A DNA stretch of 44,095 bases from CAYMRB01 sp964392615 (GTDB lineage Bacteria; Planctomycetota; UBA8108): the NCBI GenBank assembly GCA_964392615.1, contig CAYMRB010000019.1:1-44095 (forward strand), written 5' to 3'. A model generated the notes under the pieces. The model was not told where the DNA came from and did no database searches. It saw only the letters and a program-made list of their open reading frames with translations. This document shows, one piece after another, positions 32,429-42,100 of this stretch. Numbering within the stretch: position 1 is the stretch's first letter; every line of letters starts with the position of its first letter. Made by a program: the position numbers and the translations under genes.

Positions 32429-32703
32429 TCGGCGTATTCGAGACGCGTCGGGGCGTCAACGGCGGGCGGGATTCCGTCGGCTTGCGACGCCTCGACGGTC
32501 GCGGCCTTTGAGTTGCTGGCTGGCCTCCGGGGCGGAGGTGAGCGCTCGTCTGCGGAATCCGCCAGGTTTCCGTCTCGGCCATTGAGCCCTCGCGGGCTCG
32601 CGGGTTAGACTGCCGTTCGCCCGGCCCCGGGTCTGCTACCCCGGCCGGCGAACCCTTTATCGCGAATCCCAGGCGACAACGCAGTAGAGCAAGAGGTGCG
32701 ATC
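32429..32703 (+). other. Intergenic region with three GC-rich hairpins before the TIM-barrel gene
   Basis: This 275-base gap has no convincing gene. It holds CCTCCG-GGG-CGGAGG (32524-32538), GAGCCC-TCGC-GGGCTC (32584-32599), and an interrupted hairpin at 32621-32648 with outer CCGGCC/GGCCGG. None has a T-run. The first could end the kelch transcript. The last sits 55 bases before the GTG at 32704 and could be a leader structure. Confidence 0.45.
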
Positions 32704-33726
32704 GTGTCCCGACCCGTAACGCTTTTCACCGGACAGTGGGCGGACCTGCCGTTCGAGGTCATCTGTCAGAAGGCCAGTGAGTTCGGCTACGACGGCATCG
32801 AGCTCGCGTGTTGGGGCGACCACTTCGACGTCGTCAAGGCCCTCGAGGACGACGGTTACTGCAAGGAGCGGTGGGATACTCTCGCCAAGTACGGCTTGAC
32901 GGCGTACGCGATCTCCGCGCATCTCGTCGGCCAGGCGGTCTGCGACCTCATCGACGCGCGGCACGAATGCATCCTGCCGCCGGAGGTCTGGGGCGACGGC
33001 GAGCCCGAAGGTGTCCGTCAGCGCGCCGCCCAGCGCATGATCGACACCGCCAAGGCGTGCCGCCGGTTCATCGACGCGCGCCCGGACGGCAAGATTCCCG
33101 CCGTCGTCAACGGCTTCACCGGCTCGAGCATCTGGCACTCGATCTACGCGTTCCCGCCGACGAGCCAGGAGTATTGGGAGAACGGCTTCAAGGATTTCGC
33201 GACGCGCTTCACGCCGATCCTCGACGCGTTCGACGCCGTCGACGTCAACTTCGGCCTCGAGGTGCACCCGACCGAGATCGCGTTCGACATCGCGTCGGCC
33301 GAGCGCGCCGTCGCCGCGGTGGGCGGCCACAAGCGGTTCGGGTTCAACTACGATCCGTCGCACTTCGGCTACCAGGGCGTCGACTACGTCAAGTTCATCT
33401 ACGCGTTCGGCCCGCGTATCTTCCACGCGCACATGAAGGATGTGTGGTGGGACAAGGGCGACGGCTCGGTCGGCGTCTTCGGCGGTCACACGGACTTCGC
33501 CGATCCGCGTCGCTTCTGGGACTTCCGCTCGCTCGGCCACGGCGACATCGACTTCGAGCGGATCATCGTCGCGCTCAACGATGTCGGCTACAAGGGCCCG
33601 CTGTCCGTCGAGTGGGAGGACTCCCGCATGGACCGCGAGTACGGCGCGGCCGAGGCCTGCGACTTCGTGCGCGCAGTCGACTTCTCGCCGTCGGGGATCG
33701 CGTTCGACGCGCAGTTCGACCAGTAG
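32704..33726 (+). CDS. Sugar phosphate isomerase/epimerase-type TIM-barrel protein
   Basis: A 340-residue cytoplasmic protein of the xylose-isomerase-like TIM-barrel (AP endonuclease 2) superfamily. It begins at a GTG at 32704 with AAGAGG upstream. EFGYDGIELACWGDHFD opens the barrel. FGLEVHPTEIAFD gives a metal-binding Glu, FNYDPSHFGYQGVD gives Asp and His, FHAHMKD gives a His, and PLSVEWED gives the last Glu. These four ligand positions are complete. Family members isomerise or epimerise sugars, inositols or hydroxypyruvate. In planctomycetes they commonly accompany Gfo/Idh/MocA enzymes, one of which lies at 11789 in this window. The exact substrate cannot be told. Confidence 0.88.
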   Translation: MSRPVTLFTGQWADLPFEVICQKASEFGYDGIELACWGDHFDVVKALEDDGYCKERWDTLAKYGLTAYAISAHLVGQAVCDLIDARHECILPPEVWGDGEPEGVRQRAAQRMIDTAKACRRFIDARPDGKIPAVVNGFTGSSIWHSIYAFPPTSQEYWENGFKDFATRFTPILDAFDAVDVNFGLEVHPTEIAFDIASAERAVAAVGGHKRFGFNYDPSHFGYQGVDYVKFIYAFGPRIFHAHMKDVWWDKGDGSVGVFGGHTDFADPRRFWDFRSLGHGDIDFERIIVALNDVGYKGPLSVEWEDSRMDREYGAAEACDFVRAVDFSPSGIAFDAQFDQ

Positions 33727-33739
33727 GCGACGACACGCG

Positions 33740-33757
33740 CGATCAGTCGACTGATCG
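33740..33757. repeat. Perfect 18-bp palindrome
   Basis: CGATCAGTCGACTGATCG reads the same on both strands. It lies 13 bases after the stop of the TIM-barrel gene, within the convergent gap. It could be a protein-binding site or part of the terminator that follows. Confidence 0.6.
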
Positions 33758-33768
33758 TTGATTCCTCA

Positions 33769-33820
33769 CCGAGCCCGCATGCCGTTCGAGCGCCGAAGCT
33801 CGAGCCGAATGCGGGCTCGG
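33769..33820. terminator. Bidirectional terminator-like nested hairpin
   Basis: CCGAGCCCGCAT (33769-33780) and ATGCGGGCTCGG (33809-33820) form a perfect 12-bp stem. The loop contains a second stem, TTCGAGC/GCTCGAG. It sits between the convergent TIM-barrel and FAD-oxidoreductase genes, as expected for a shared terminator. Neither side has a clear T-run. Confidence 0.6.
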
Positions 33821-33838
33821 TTCGTATCGTGGGGGTCC

Positions 33839-36800
33839 CTACCGCTTCTCGCCGAGCACTGCGTGCGCGTGCTTGGCGAACAGCCCACGCAGATCCTTCT
33901 CGTACGCGCGCAGGGTCCGCTCGCCGAGTCCATCGTGGTCGCCGCAGCGGTAGAGCGCGCGGGCGAGGATGATCTCGCGCAGCGGCTGCGAACGATGCTC
34001 GGCGCCGCCGGAAGACTTCGGGCCAGCGTCGATCGCCGTGATCGCGTAGCCCATCATGCCCTCGGCCGACAGCAAGTCGGCCAGCGGCTTCGCTGCGGAG
34101 CGGTCCTTCAGCGTCTCGAGAGCCACCGCAACCGCGCGGTGATGCGAGAACGCCTTCGTCGCGTCGAGCTGCTCCAGCTTGTCCAGAATGACCGGAAGGC
34201 CGCGCTTCTCGCCGGTCTTGCCGAGCGCGATGATCAAGGAGTCGAGCCGCGAGAGGCTGCCGCCGAACTGGCCCATGCCGCGGAAGTTCCAGCCCTTGTC
34301 CCAGGACTGCTTGCTGATCGTCTCGATCAACGTATCGATGCCGGTCGCATCGCCGAGCATGCCGAGGATGTTCGCGTAGATCAGGCGGTGCTCCGGCAGT
34401 GTGGCCTCTTCGTACGCGTCGCGCAGGAGCGGCAGTGCGACGTCGCGGCGCTCGAGCAGGATGGCCAGGTCGCGATAATCTCGAACCACCGCGCGAACCG
34501 CCGCTTCGACGCGGTCGGAGGGCAACGGGTACGAGTCCTCGGCCTCCAGCACAGCCGCGGGCAGCGAGCCGATGTCGACGAGGTGCTGCTGCAGCTTCTT
34601 GAGGTCGATCGAGCGCGTCGAGCTGCTCTCCTCGGCAGCCGCCATCGACGCCGCGACGCCTGCCGCGTAGCCCTGGTTCTGGACACACGGCTGCATCCGC
34701 AGGATCGGCATCGCGTCGCGGTGCCCACTGACGCCCAGCCCCGTGACCAGCACGCCGTCGAAGCCCTGCGGCAGCAGCGCGCGGTACGGGACGTACGCCT
34801 GCATAGTCTTCTTGTCCGGGAAGTTGATCGTGAACACCGGGTGCACGGTATAGCCGTGCGTGTCGAAGTTGCTTCGGTGCAGCGCGACCGAGTCGGGGTA
34901 CGTGCGACGGTTGATGATGTCGAGCGGCGTGACGAACGCGTCGCCGACGATGCGGCGGCGCTCGCGGCTGTCGATGAACGTCGAGAGGTCGTAGCTCTTC
35001 TCGTACTTGCGCCGCGCAGCGACGATCATGCGCCACTGGTCGACCGGATCGGATTCGTCCGAGAACGAGTAGTCGGTGTTCGTGTATCCGGTGCCGAGAG
35101 CGCGCGGTGACAGTCCCGTTCCCTGCATCGCGACGTGCTCCGCCGACGTCGTGATCGACGCTGCACCGCCAGCCGCCGCGATGTCGGCATTGCCCGTCGA
35201 GTCGACGACGGTCTTCGCCAGCACGACGCCGCGACCGAACGGCGTGGTGACGACCGCGCCGACGACGTGCTGCTCGCGCACGACCGCACCGCAGCCGAGC
35301 GTCGAGAACCAGATCTCGCCGCCAGCCTTGCGGATCTCGCGGCGCCACCATTCGCGCTTGGTCACCGGATTCCAGCCGCCGTGGCGCTTCGGGCCGCCCA
35401 TCTCCTTCACGCCGCGATCGACCTCGGCGGTGAAACCCTCCCGGTACCCGTAGTAGTAGCTCGAGATGAGGCCGAGCGTGCCGACGCCGCCGAGGTGGTC
35501 CTGATACTCGACGACGAGCGTCCTGGATCCCTGGCGCGCGGCACCGATTCCGGCCGGGGCGCCAGCCGTTCCGCCGCCGATGACGACCACGTCGTAGCGG
35601 CCCAAGATGGGGAGATCGCGCGCGGGCGACGGCACGGTGACGTCGGCATCATGTGTCGGCCGAACCCCGTCGAGGAACTCGCGGACCTCGCCCGGCTGAC
35701 TGGCGTTGCCGGACTCGCTTCCGGCGATGCGCGCGCCCTTCGGCTTCGGCAGCGACTTCGCCAAGCGGGCGGCGGTTGCGCCCATTCGCTGACCGAGGCG
35801 GATTTGCGCCAGCGGACGGAGCAGCCTTCCGGCAGCCTGCCGCGACACGTCCGCGCAGCCGCCGAGCACGTACAGCCGCTCCATGCCGGCCGGCTGGAGC
35901 GCGGCGAGGTCGAGCGTCATCGGATCGAACGCATCGCCCGACGCGGGTCGCCGCGACACGACCGGATCGGGCGGCACCTGAAACAGCGAGTCCGACTCGT
36001 CGACGAGCGCGACGTCGAACGTTTTGTCGCGCGCGCTCTGCTCCGCCGCGGCGAACGACGCGTAGCTCGCGTCGCGCATCGGAAGGCGCAGCGTGTAGAC
36101 GAACACGTCGTGCAGCTCCGTCTTCGCCGCGAACTGCACCTCTGCCTTGCGCACTTCGACGCCCTCGCCCGGATGCGGCTCGCCGCCGACGACGATCCGT
36201 TGGAACTCGTGGCCACCGGGCGAGAAAGGCCTGAAGCGGGCGCCGGCCAGGCGGGCTGCCGTACCCCGGGCCGTCGCATCGATGACGACTTCGGCCCGGA
36301 CCGCTTGCCGTCCGGCGCGATTCGCCATGACGATGCCCGCCGGCTTGCCGGCTTCGTCGCGCAGCACGTCCGTGACGGCTGCCCCGTAGAGATAGGTGAC
36401 GCCGCTGTCGATCAGGGCCCGATCCAGCGCGATCTTGACGTGCATTGGCGTCGGCGGCTGGCGCACGGTCTTCGGCTTCTCGATCACCGGCCGGTCCTCG
36501 ACGACGAGGAGCTCGCCGAGCAGGATTCGCTCGGCCTCCGCCGTCTTGCGCACCAGCAGCTTCACGAATCGCGTCGGCTGCTTGATGACCTTCGAGAGAT
36601 CGATCGGCGTGCCTTCGTGATCGGTGGTCTGCGTATTGTCGATGGTGCCGAGGTCGCGCCACAGCTTGCCGTTCGGCGACGTCCACAGCTTGACGTCTCG
36701 GACGACGAACTCGCCCGCGCGCTGGTACGCGAGGAGGTGCACCTCCTTGACGCGCGCGATCTTGCCCAGGTCGGCGACGATCGTGACGTCGGCGTCGTAC

Positions 36801-37255
36801 TGCACCGATTGCTGGGCCGCGCTCTGAAAGCGACCGTCGCCGAGGCGGGACGGCTTCTTCGTATCCGGGTGGATGTTGTTCGTCGGTTGGTCCGCCTCGT
36901 ACGTGAACGGCAGGCCGGCGGCGAGGAGCGCCGGAGCGCTCGGGATGTCGAAGAGCTGCTTCTCGAGCACGGACAGCGGCTTCTCGCCCTCGTCGAGCCA
37001 CAATCGCAGCGTGCCGGTGATGTCTTCGCCGAGATACGGCCGTGGCGCGGCGAGGAAGACCGAAGCGCCTCGCGACGCTGCCTCGACCGCCGCAGCGACG
37101 GCTCCGGTGGTACCACCGACGACGACGACATCGACGTCGTACGCTACCGGCACGTCGCGGGCCGACTCGACGATGCTCTCGCCGCGTGCGAAGAACGGGG
37201 CGATGACGAGTGCGACAAGCGCGACTTTCGACTGGCAAGAGCGGCGAAGACGCAT
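33839..37255 (-). CDS. Exported double FAD-dependent oxidoreductase with discoidin-like insert and HEAT-like C-terminus
   Basis: A 1138-residue protein. The ATG at 37255 has AGGAGAG upstream and opens a signal peptide (CQSKVALVALVIAPFFARG). A first Rossmann unit begins YDVDVVVVGGTTGAVAAAVEAA (about 39-60). An insert at about 125-255 looks like an F5/8 type C (discoidin) sandwich: DGRFQSAAQQSVQYDADVTI, VKLWTSPNGKLWRDLG and RFVKLLVRK. A second complete unit starts at about 554 (YDVVVIGGGTAGAPAGIGAARQG) and continues with HLGGVGTLGL and VVDSTGNADIAAAGGA, as in the FAD_oxidored family. The C-terminal 240 residues (about 895-1138) are helical, with HEAT/PBS-like repeats (LPLLRDAYEEATLPEHRLIYANILGMLGDATGIDTLIE). 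The two flavoprotein halves are an in-frame fusion. It is divergent from a membrane FMN protein. Confidence 0.8.
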   Translation of the reverse strand: MRLRRSCQSKVALVALVIAPFFARGESIVESARDVPVAYDVDVVVVGGTTGAVAAAVEAASRGASVFLAAPRPYLGEDITGTLRLWLDEGEKPLSVLEKQLFDIPSAPALLAAGLPFTYEADQPTNNIHPDTKKPSRLGDGRFQSAAQQSVQYDADVTIVADLGKIARVKEVHLLAYQRAGEFVVRDVKLWTSPNGKLWRDLGTIDNTQTTDHEGTPIDLSKVIKQPTRFVKLLVRKTAEAERILLGELLVVEDRPVIEKPKTVRQPPTPMHVKIALDRALIDSGVTYLYGAAVTDVLRDEAGKPAGIVMANRAGRQAVRAEVVIDATARGTAARLAGARFRPFSPGGHEFQRIVVGGEPHPGEGVEVRKAEVQFAAKTELHDVFVYTLRLPMRDASYASFAAAEQSARDKTFDVALVDESDSLFQVPPDPVVSRRPASGDAFDPMTLDLAALQPAGMERLYVLGGCADVSRQAAGRLLRPLAQIRLGQRMGATAARLAKSLPKPKGARIAGSESGNASQPGEVREFLDGVRPTHDADVTVPSPARDLPILGRYDVVVIGGGTAGAPAGIGAARQGSRTLVVEYQDHLGGVGTLGLISSYYYGYREGFTAEVDRGVKEMGGPKRHGGWNPVTKREWWRREIRKAGGEIWFSTLGCGAVVREQHVVGAVVTTPFGRGVVLAKTVVDSTGNADIAAAGGAASITTSAEHVAMQGTGLSPRALGTGYTNTDYSFSDESDPVDQWRMIVAARRKYEKSYDLSTFIDSRERRRIVGDAFVTPLDIINRRTYPDSVALHRSNFDTHGYTVHPVFTINFPDKKTMQAYVPYRALLPQGFDGVLVTGLGVSGHRDAMPILRMQPCVQNQGYAAGVAASMAAAEESSSTRSIDLKKLQQHLVDIGSLPAAVLEAEDSYPLPSDRVEAAVRAVVRDYRDLAILLERRDVALPLLRDAYEEATLPEHRLIYANILGMLGDATGIDTLIETISKQSWDKGWNFRGMGQFGGSLSRLDSLIIALGKTGEKRGLPVILDKLEQLDATKAFSHHRAVAVALETLKDRSAAKPLADLLSAEGMMGYAITAIDAGPKSSGGAEHRSQPLREIILARALYRCGDHDGLGERTLRAYEKDLRGLFAKHAHAVLGEKR

Positions 37256-37388
37256 GGATCTCTCCTGACGCGACGTCGATTTCCTCGTGGGCTGCCGTCC
37301 ACCGACGACGCGGCGCGCAGCATACGATATCCTATGCTTCTTCCGCGACGCCCGCGACGGGCTCGTGACCACGACTACCGCCGGAAGA

Positions 37389-39089
37389 ATGACCGAGCCA
37401 AGGACAAGCCGAGTCCGCCGTTGGGCCGTCCACGCGTACCGCGTCGGCGTGTTCGTGCTCATCGTCGCGCTGATTCACCAGCAGCATCGCTGGTACGTCG
37501 CCCAGCAGCGCGGCGCGATGAAGGAGCGCGTCGGCGTCGAGCAGGTCGTCGCGTTCTATCCGAAGGCGCACGCGCTGAGCGATTGGATCCCGTCGCACGG
37601 CGGCCAGAACGTCGTTGACGTCGATGGCAAGGCGCTCGGCTACGTCGTGCAGACGTCGCCGGAGGCCGACGACGTCATCGGCTTCTCGGGTCCTACGAAT
37701 ACGTTGATCGCGTTCGACGCCGATGATCGCGTGCTCGGCCTCTCGATTCTGCGCAGCGGCGACACGCGCGAGCACGTCGCTGTCGTGCTCGCGGACGAAG
37801 CGTTCATGACGCGCCTGAACGGGCGTGCGTGGTCGGAGGTCAGCGCTGCGGACCGAGTCGACGCCGTGTCCGGAGCGACGCTGACGAGTCTGGCGATCGC
37901 CGATGGCATCGCCGTGCGCCTCGGTGGCGCGCGCCCGTCGTCCCTCTTTCCGGACGAGATCGCGTTGAGCGAGGTGCGCCCGTTTCTGCCCGATGCGGCG
38001 AGCCTGCGACCGTCGGAGCGCCGCCCCGACCTGCTCGAGGTGCGGGACGCGGCGGGCGGCAAGCTCGGTTACGTCGCCCGCACCTCACCGCATGCGGACG
38101 GTCTGATCGGTTATCAGGGGCCGACTGACACGCTGATCGTGCTCGACCCGAACGAGCGCGTCACCGGGCTCGCGCTGAGACACAGCTACGACAACGAGCC
38201 GTACGTGCGTTACGTTCGCGAGGACGAGTACTTCTTCAACATCTTCAAGGGCTTCCTTCTCGACGAGGTCGCCCAGCTCGACATGGTCGACGCGGGCATA
38301 GAGGGCGTGTCGGGCGCGACGAAGACGAGCACGACGGTGGCCGAGGCGCTGATCCTCGCGGCGGGCGAGCTGATCAAGGTGCGCCAGAAGGCCGTGTCCG
38401 GGCCGACATGGAACCTCGCGGCCAGCGACATCGGCACGCTGGTCGTCATCGGGCTCGCGCTGACGATCGCATTCACGCGTCTGCGCGGACGACGCCGCGT
38501 CCGCATCGCGTTCCAGGTCGTGCTGGTCGTCTATCTGGGCTTCTTGAACGCCGACATGGTCTCGCAGGCGTTGCTGGTCGGGTGGGCGCAGAACGGCGTC
38601 GCGTGGCGCATCGCGCCGGCGCTCGTCATGTTGACGGCTGCGGCATTGCTGGCGCCCGTGCTCACCCGGCGGCAAGTGTACTGCTCGCACCTCTGCCCGC
38701 ACGGTGCGCTGCAGGAGTGGCTGCGCGGCCGCGTGCCGTATCAGATCGGCGTGTCGCGGCGCGTTCGGCGCTTACTGGACTGCATCCCCGCACTGCTCCT
38801 GTGCTGGGTGGCGTTCGTCGCGATGCTGCACCTGCCGTACAGTCTCGTCGGCATAGAGCCGTTCGATGCGTACGTCGTGCGCATAGCGGGCTGGGCGACG
38901 ATCGCGGTCGCGCTGGTCGGGCTCGTCGCGTCGCTGTTTCTTCCGATGGCATACTGCCGCTACGGTTGTCCGACCGGCGCGATGCTCGAATACTTGCGTC
39001 TCGGCGGCGCGAGCGAGCGGCTCGGTCGGCGGGATGTTCTGGCCACCGCGCTCGCACTCGCGGCGGTCGCATTGCACGTGTGGGCTTGA
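37389..39089 (+). CDS. Membrane protein with two FMN-binding domains and NosR/NapH-like membrane part
   Basis: A 566-residue protein. The start at 37389 (MTEPRTSRVRRW) precedes a first membrane span (VGVFVLIVALI). Two extracytoplasmic FMN-binding domains (about 75-175 and 215-325) each end in the flavinylation motif: VSGATLTS (Thr164) and VSGATKTS (Thr311). These threonines normally receive FMN from ApbE. A membrane part (about 345-566) has five or six spans and two CxxxCP motifs, Cys432/Cys436 (CSHLCPHG) and Cys523/Cys527 (CRYGCPTG), as in NosR/NirI/NapH. The cytoplasmic 4Fe-4S ferredoxin domain that follows these in NosR is absent. The protein probably passes electrons across the membrane to exported partners, and the divergent FAD oxidoreductase 133 bases away is the obvious candidate. 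The ribosome site is weak. Confidence 0.82.
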   Translation: MTEPRTSRVRRWAVHAYRVGVFVLIVALIHQQHRWYVAQQRGAMKERVGVEQVVAFYPKAHALSDWIPSHGGQNVVDVDGKALGYVVQTSPEADDVIGFSGPTNTLIAFDADDRVLGLSILRSGDTREHVAVVLADEAFMTRLNGRAWSEVSAADRVDAVSGATLTSLAIADGIAVRLGGARPSSLFPDEIALSEVRPFLPDAASLRPSERRPDLLEVRDAAGGKLGYVARTSPHADGLIGYQGPTDTLIVLDPNERVTGLALRHSYDNEPYVRYVREDEYFFNIFKGFLLDEVAQLDMVDAGIEGVSGATKTSTTVAEALILAAGELIKVRQKAVSGPTWNLAASDIGTLVVIGLALTIAFTRLRGRRRVRIAFQVVLVVYLGFLNADMVSQALLVGWAQNGVAWRIAPALVMLTAAALLAPVLTRRQVYCSHLCPHGALQEWLRGRVPYQIGVSRRVRRLLDCIPALLLCWVAFVAMLHLPYSLVGIEPFDAYVVRIAGWATIAVALVGLVASLFLPMAYCRYGCPTGAMLEYLRLGGASERLGRRDVLATALALAAVALHVWA

Positions 39090-39113
39090 CAGCTCTCGAC
39101 TCGAAGCGAATGA

Positions 39114-42100
39114 CTACTCGGGCCGCTTCTCGATCGCCCACACCTCGACGCGTGGCGGGTTCGCGAAGTCGAGCGTCGACGTCAGCGCTTGCATCACCTG
39201 CGCGGGCTCTTTGTCGAGGACGCCCGCGTATGTGACGAAGTGATTGCAGGGCGCCGATTTCTCGATGCCGACGCCGCCGGCCGTGCCGCCCGGGCCGATG
39301 TGATGGTGCGCCGCGACCTCCGGCGTCGCGATGCCGAGGGCCGTGCCGTCCGTCGCGAACTTGACGCCCCAACGCACGCCGCGCGCGTTCACTTGCCCGG
39401 GCACGCCGTCCGCGGCCTTGCCGACGTCGCCTGTCGCGCCGCCAGAGAACAGGTAGCGGCTCGGCTTCGAGCCGTCCGCCGCGAGGTGGGCGGGATCGTC
39501 GTAGTTCCAGAAGAAGGCGACCGGCTCGTCGAGCGTCACCTCGAACCACGACGCGCCGGCGAAGAGCGACACGGTCTTGACGAGGCCCGACGAAGGCTCG
39601 CGCAGACGGTATCGCACGAGCGCCGGCCCGCTCGCGACGCGTTCGATCTCGTGCGTCGCGTGGCGACTGCCCCTGCCGGTGTCGGCGAATCCGGCCCAGC
39701 CCGTTCGTCCCGGCATGGTCAGGTCGCGGTTCGCCGCCGCCTTGACCTCGCATACCCAAACGTGGCCGCCCTTCGGTCCGAGCACGAGTCGGAGCGCGTC
39801 GTTCGCGATCTCGACGCAGTCGTCTGCGGCAGCACTCGTCGACGCGGCACCCGGCGCGAGTTTCGCCGGCGCTTCGGCTCCGAGGTAGACGTGGACGAAC
39901 GCGCGAGCTCCCTTCGGAATGCGCTGATCGACGATGAACGTCAATCGCGCGCGACCCGCCGCTGTCGTTCCGTCGAGCTGCGCGGCGAGCCCGTGCGTCT
40001 CACCCGCGTCGATCGAGCAGAACGCGCGCACCGCGCTCGTCGCCAACGAAGCGGGAAGCGCAACGTCGACCTCGATCGGCAGCTCCTCGCGATCGACCGA
40101 GCCGGCGTCGACCGTCACGCCGATGCGCGCCGGCGCTTCGGGAACGGCCCATGACGCGAACGGGACCAGCGGTTCGTCGTGCTCCTCATGCGGTTTGTGT
40201 CGGCGAGCGAAGCGCTCCGGCAGCGCGAGGCCGTACGCCGACGGGTGGTCGATCGGCTCTCCGGCGGCGGCGCGCTCGCGCGCGGTCGCGAGCTTGGCGA
40301 GCAGAGCGTCGTTCCGCGCGCCGGTGGTGCGATTTCGGTGGAGCGTCCAGTCGCGCGCGTACGGCTTGCTCTCCGCGAGCCACAGCTCTGCGAAGCGCTT
40401 GCCCAGAGCCTCGTGCGCGTCGCGGTTGTCGCGGACGAGCTTGGCGGCACGGTCGATCAGCTTCACGGCGTCCTGCGGTGTGGTCTCCGCAGCCTGTGCG
40501 AGCGCCTCGGCCGCCGCGAGACCGTCGAGCATCCGTTGGCCGATGCGGTCCATGCGCTCGGCGCCGAGAATCAAGCCCTCGATGAGCTCGGCGTTCGCGG
40601 TCGCCTCCGCGCGCAGCGCACGGAGATGCTCGAGCGCTGGTCGCGTCAGCGCCAGCAGACGACCTGCGGACTTGCGAATGGCCGCCGCCGAGTTCGTCGG
40701 CGCGAAGTCGTCGCGCCAGAAGCGGCGGTTGTACATGTTCTGCATGCCGTCGAGACGGAACGCTGCCGCGAGGAGCTCGATCGCGCGGCCGAAGTGGTCA
40801 CCCTTCTCGCCGAATAGCACGCCGCCGACGCGGCGGTTGAAGTCGTCGAGCGATGTCGTCGACGCGTTCCACGCGCACTCCGCGCCCCACGCGTAGCCGT
40901 GCCACTTCGGCGAGTTGAGCGATTCGCCATCGTCCTCCCACGCCGTGTTGAGCATGCCGAGCGCGCCGTGCTTCGCGCCATCGCGGACGAAGTTGCGGAT
41001 GTTCGTCGTCGCGACACCGAAGTCGGGCAGGATGCGGCTCCAGTTGCTCACGCCGGGACACACGAAGAACTCGAATCCCGACTCGGCGAACGGCGTGATC
41101 TGATCCTCGAAGCTCGCGCCGGCACCGTAGCCCCAGGTCAGCAGGATCGTGTCCTTCGGGATCGCATCGAGGTGATCGCGGTGGTTCAGGATGATGTCGC
41201 CCCACATCATCATGCGCTTGTCGTAGCGGTCCTTCAGGATGTCGTGTACGCGGCGGATGTGCCCGACGTAGACGCCGCCGACGCCGATCTTCTCGGCCAG
41301 CTCTTTCGAAGGCCCCTTGCCGAGACCCCACGTTTCGTCGCAACACACGTTGAAGAACGGAAACGGCAGCAGCGGGATGACCTCGCTGTAGAGGTCGTCG
41401 AGCAGCTTGTAGGTCTCCTCGCGCACCGGGGTCAGCAGCCAGTCCGCCTCGCGCAGCTGCGCGTACTGCTCGTGCTTCAGGATGTGCCGGAAGTGGCTGA
41501 ACGATTGCTGATTGCCGAGGATGTCGATCTGTCGCGGAGCGGCAAACTCGACGAGCGCCCCGAGCTCGGCCGGCGTCAGCGAGCCGTCCGGCGGCCCGAT
41601 CACCGGGTGCTTCGAGAACGCGTACTGGTACTCCATGTAGTACGTGAACAGGTTCATCTTCAGGCCGGCGCCGATGCCGACGGCTTGTTGCAGCGTCGAG
41701 AGCTTGGAGCTCGGCCCGCGCGTCAGATCGTCCTGGAAGCAGCGCCAGCGCAGCGACGGCCAATCGCGAATCTCGACGCACGGGATCGCGGCGCCCGTCC
41801 GATTCGCGCGGATGAGCTGACAGAGGGTCTGCAGGCCCCAGAAGAGGCCCTTCGGGCCGGTCGCGAAGCACGTCACTGCCTCGGAATCCACGTCGAGTGA
41901 GTAGTCGTCGACTCCCGCATCGTCGCGAAGGCGATGCCGAGAGGTCCTCGAGGCCGGCGCATCGGCGAGATGCCACTCGTGAACGGCGGCACCCGCGCCA
42001 GAGCGGCGCTTGCGTACCGGCGCGTGTCCGGCTCGCCGCAGCTCGGCGTCGAGGGCGCTCGCGAAGAGCTCGAGTGACTCGCCCGAGGCGGTGAGGACGA

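Noticed and set aside
35135..37618. An 827-codon plus-strand frame opposite the FAD oxidoreductase
   Set aside because: It is a shadow frame. The opposite strand carries two Rossmann motifs and a signal peptide with a good ribosome site.
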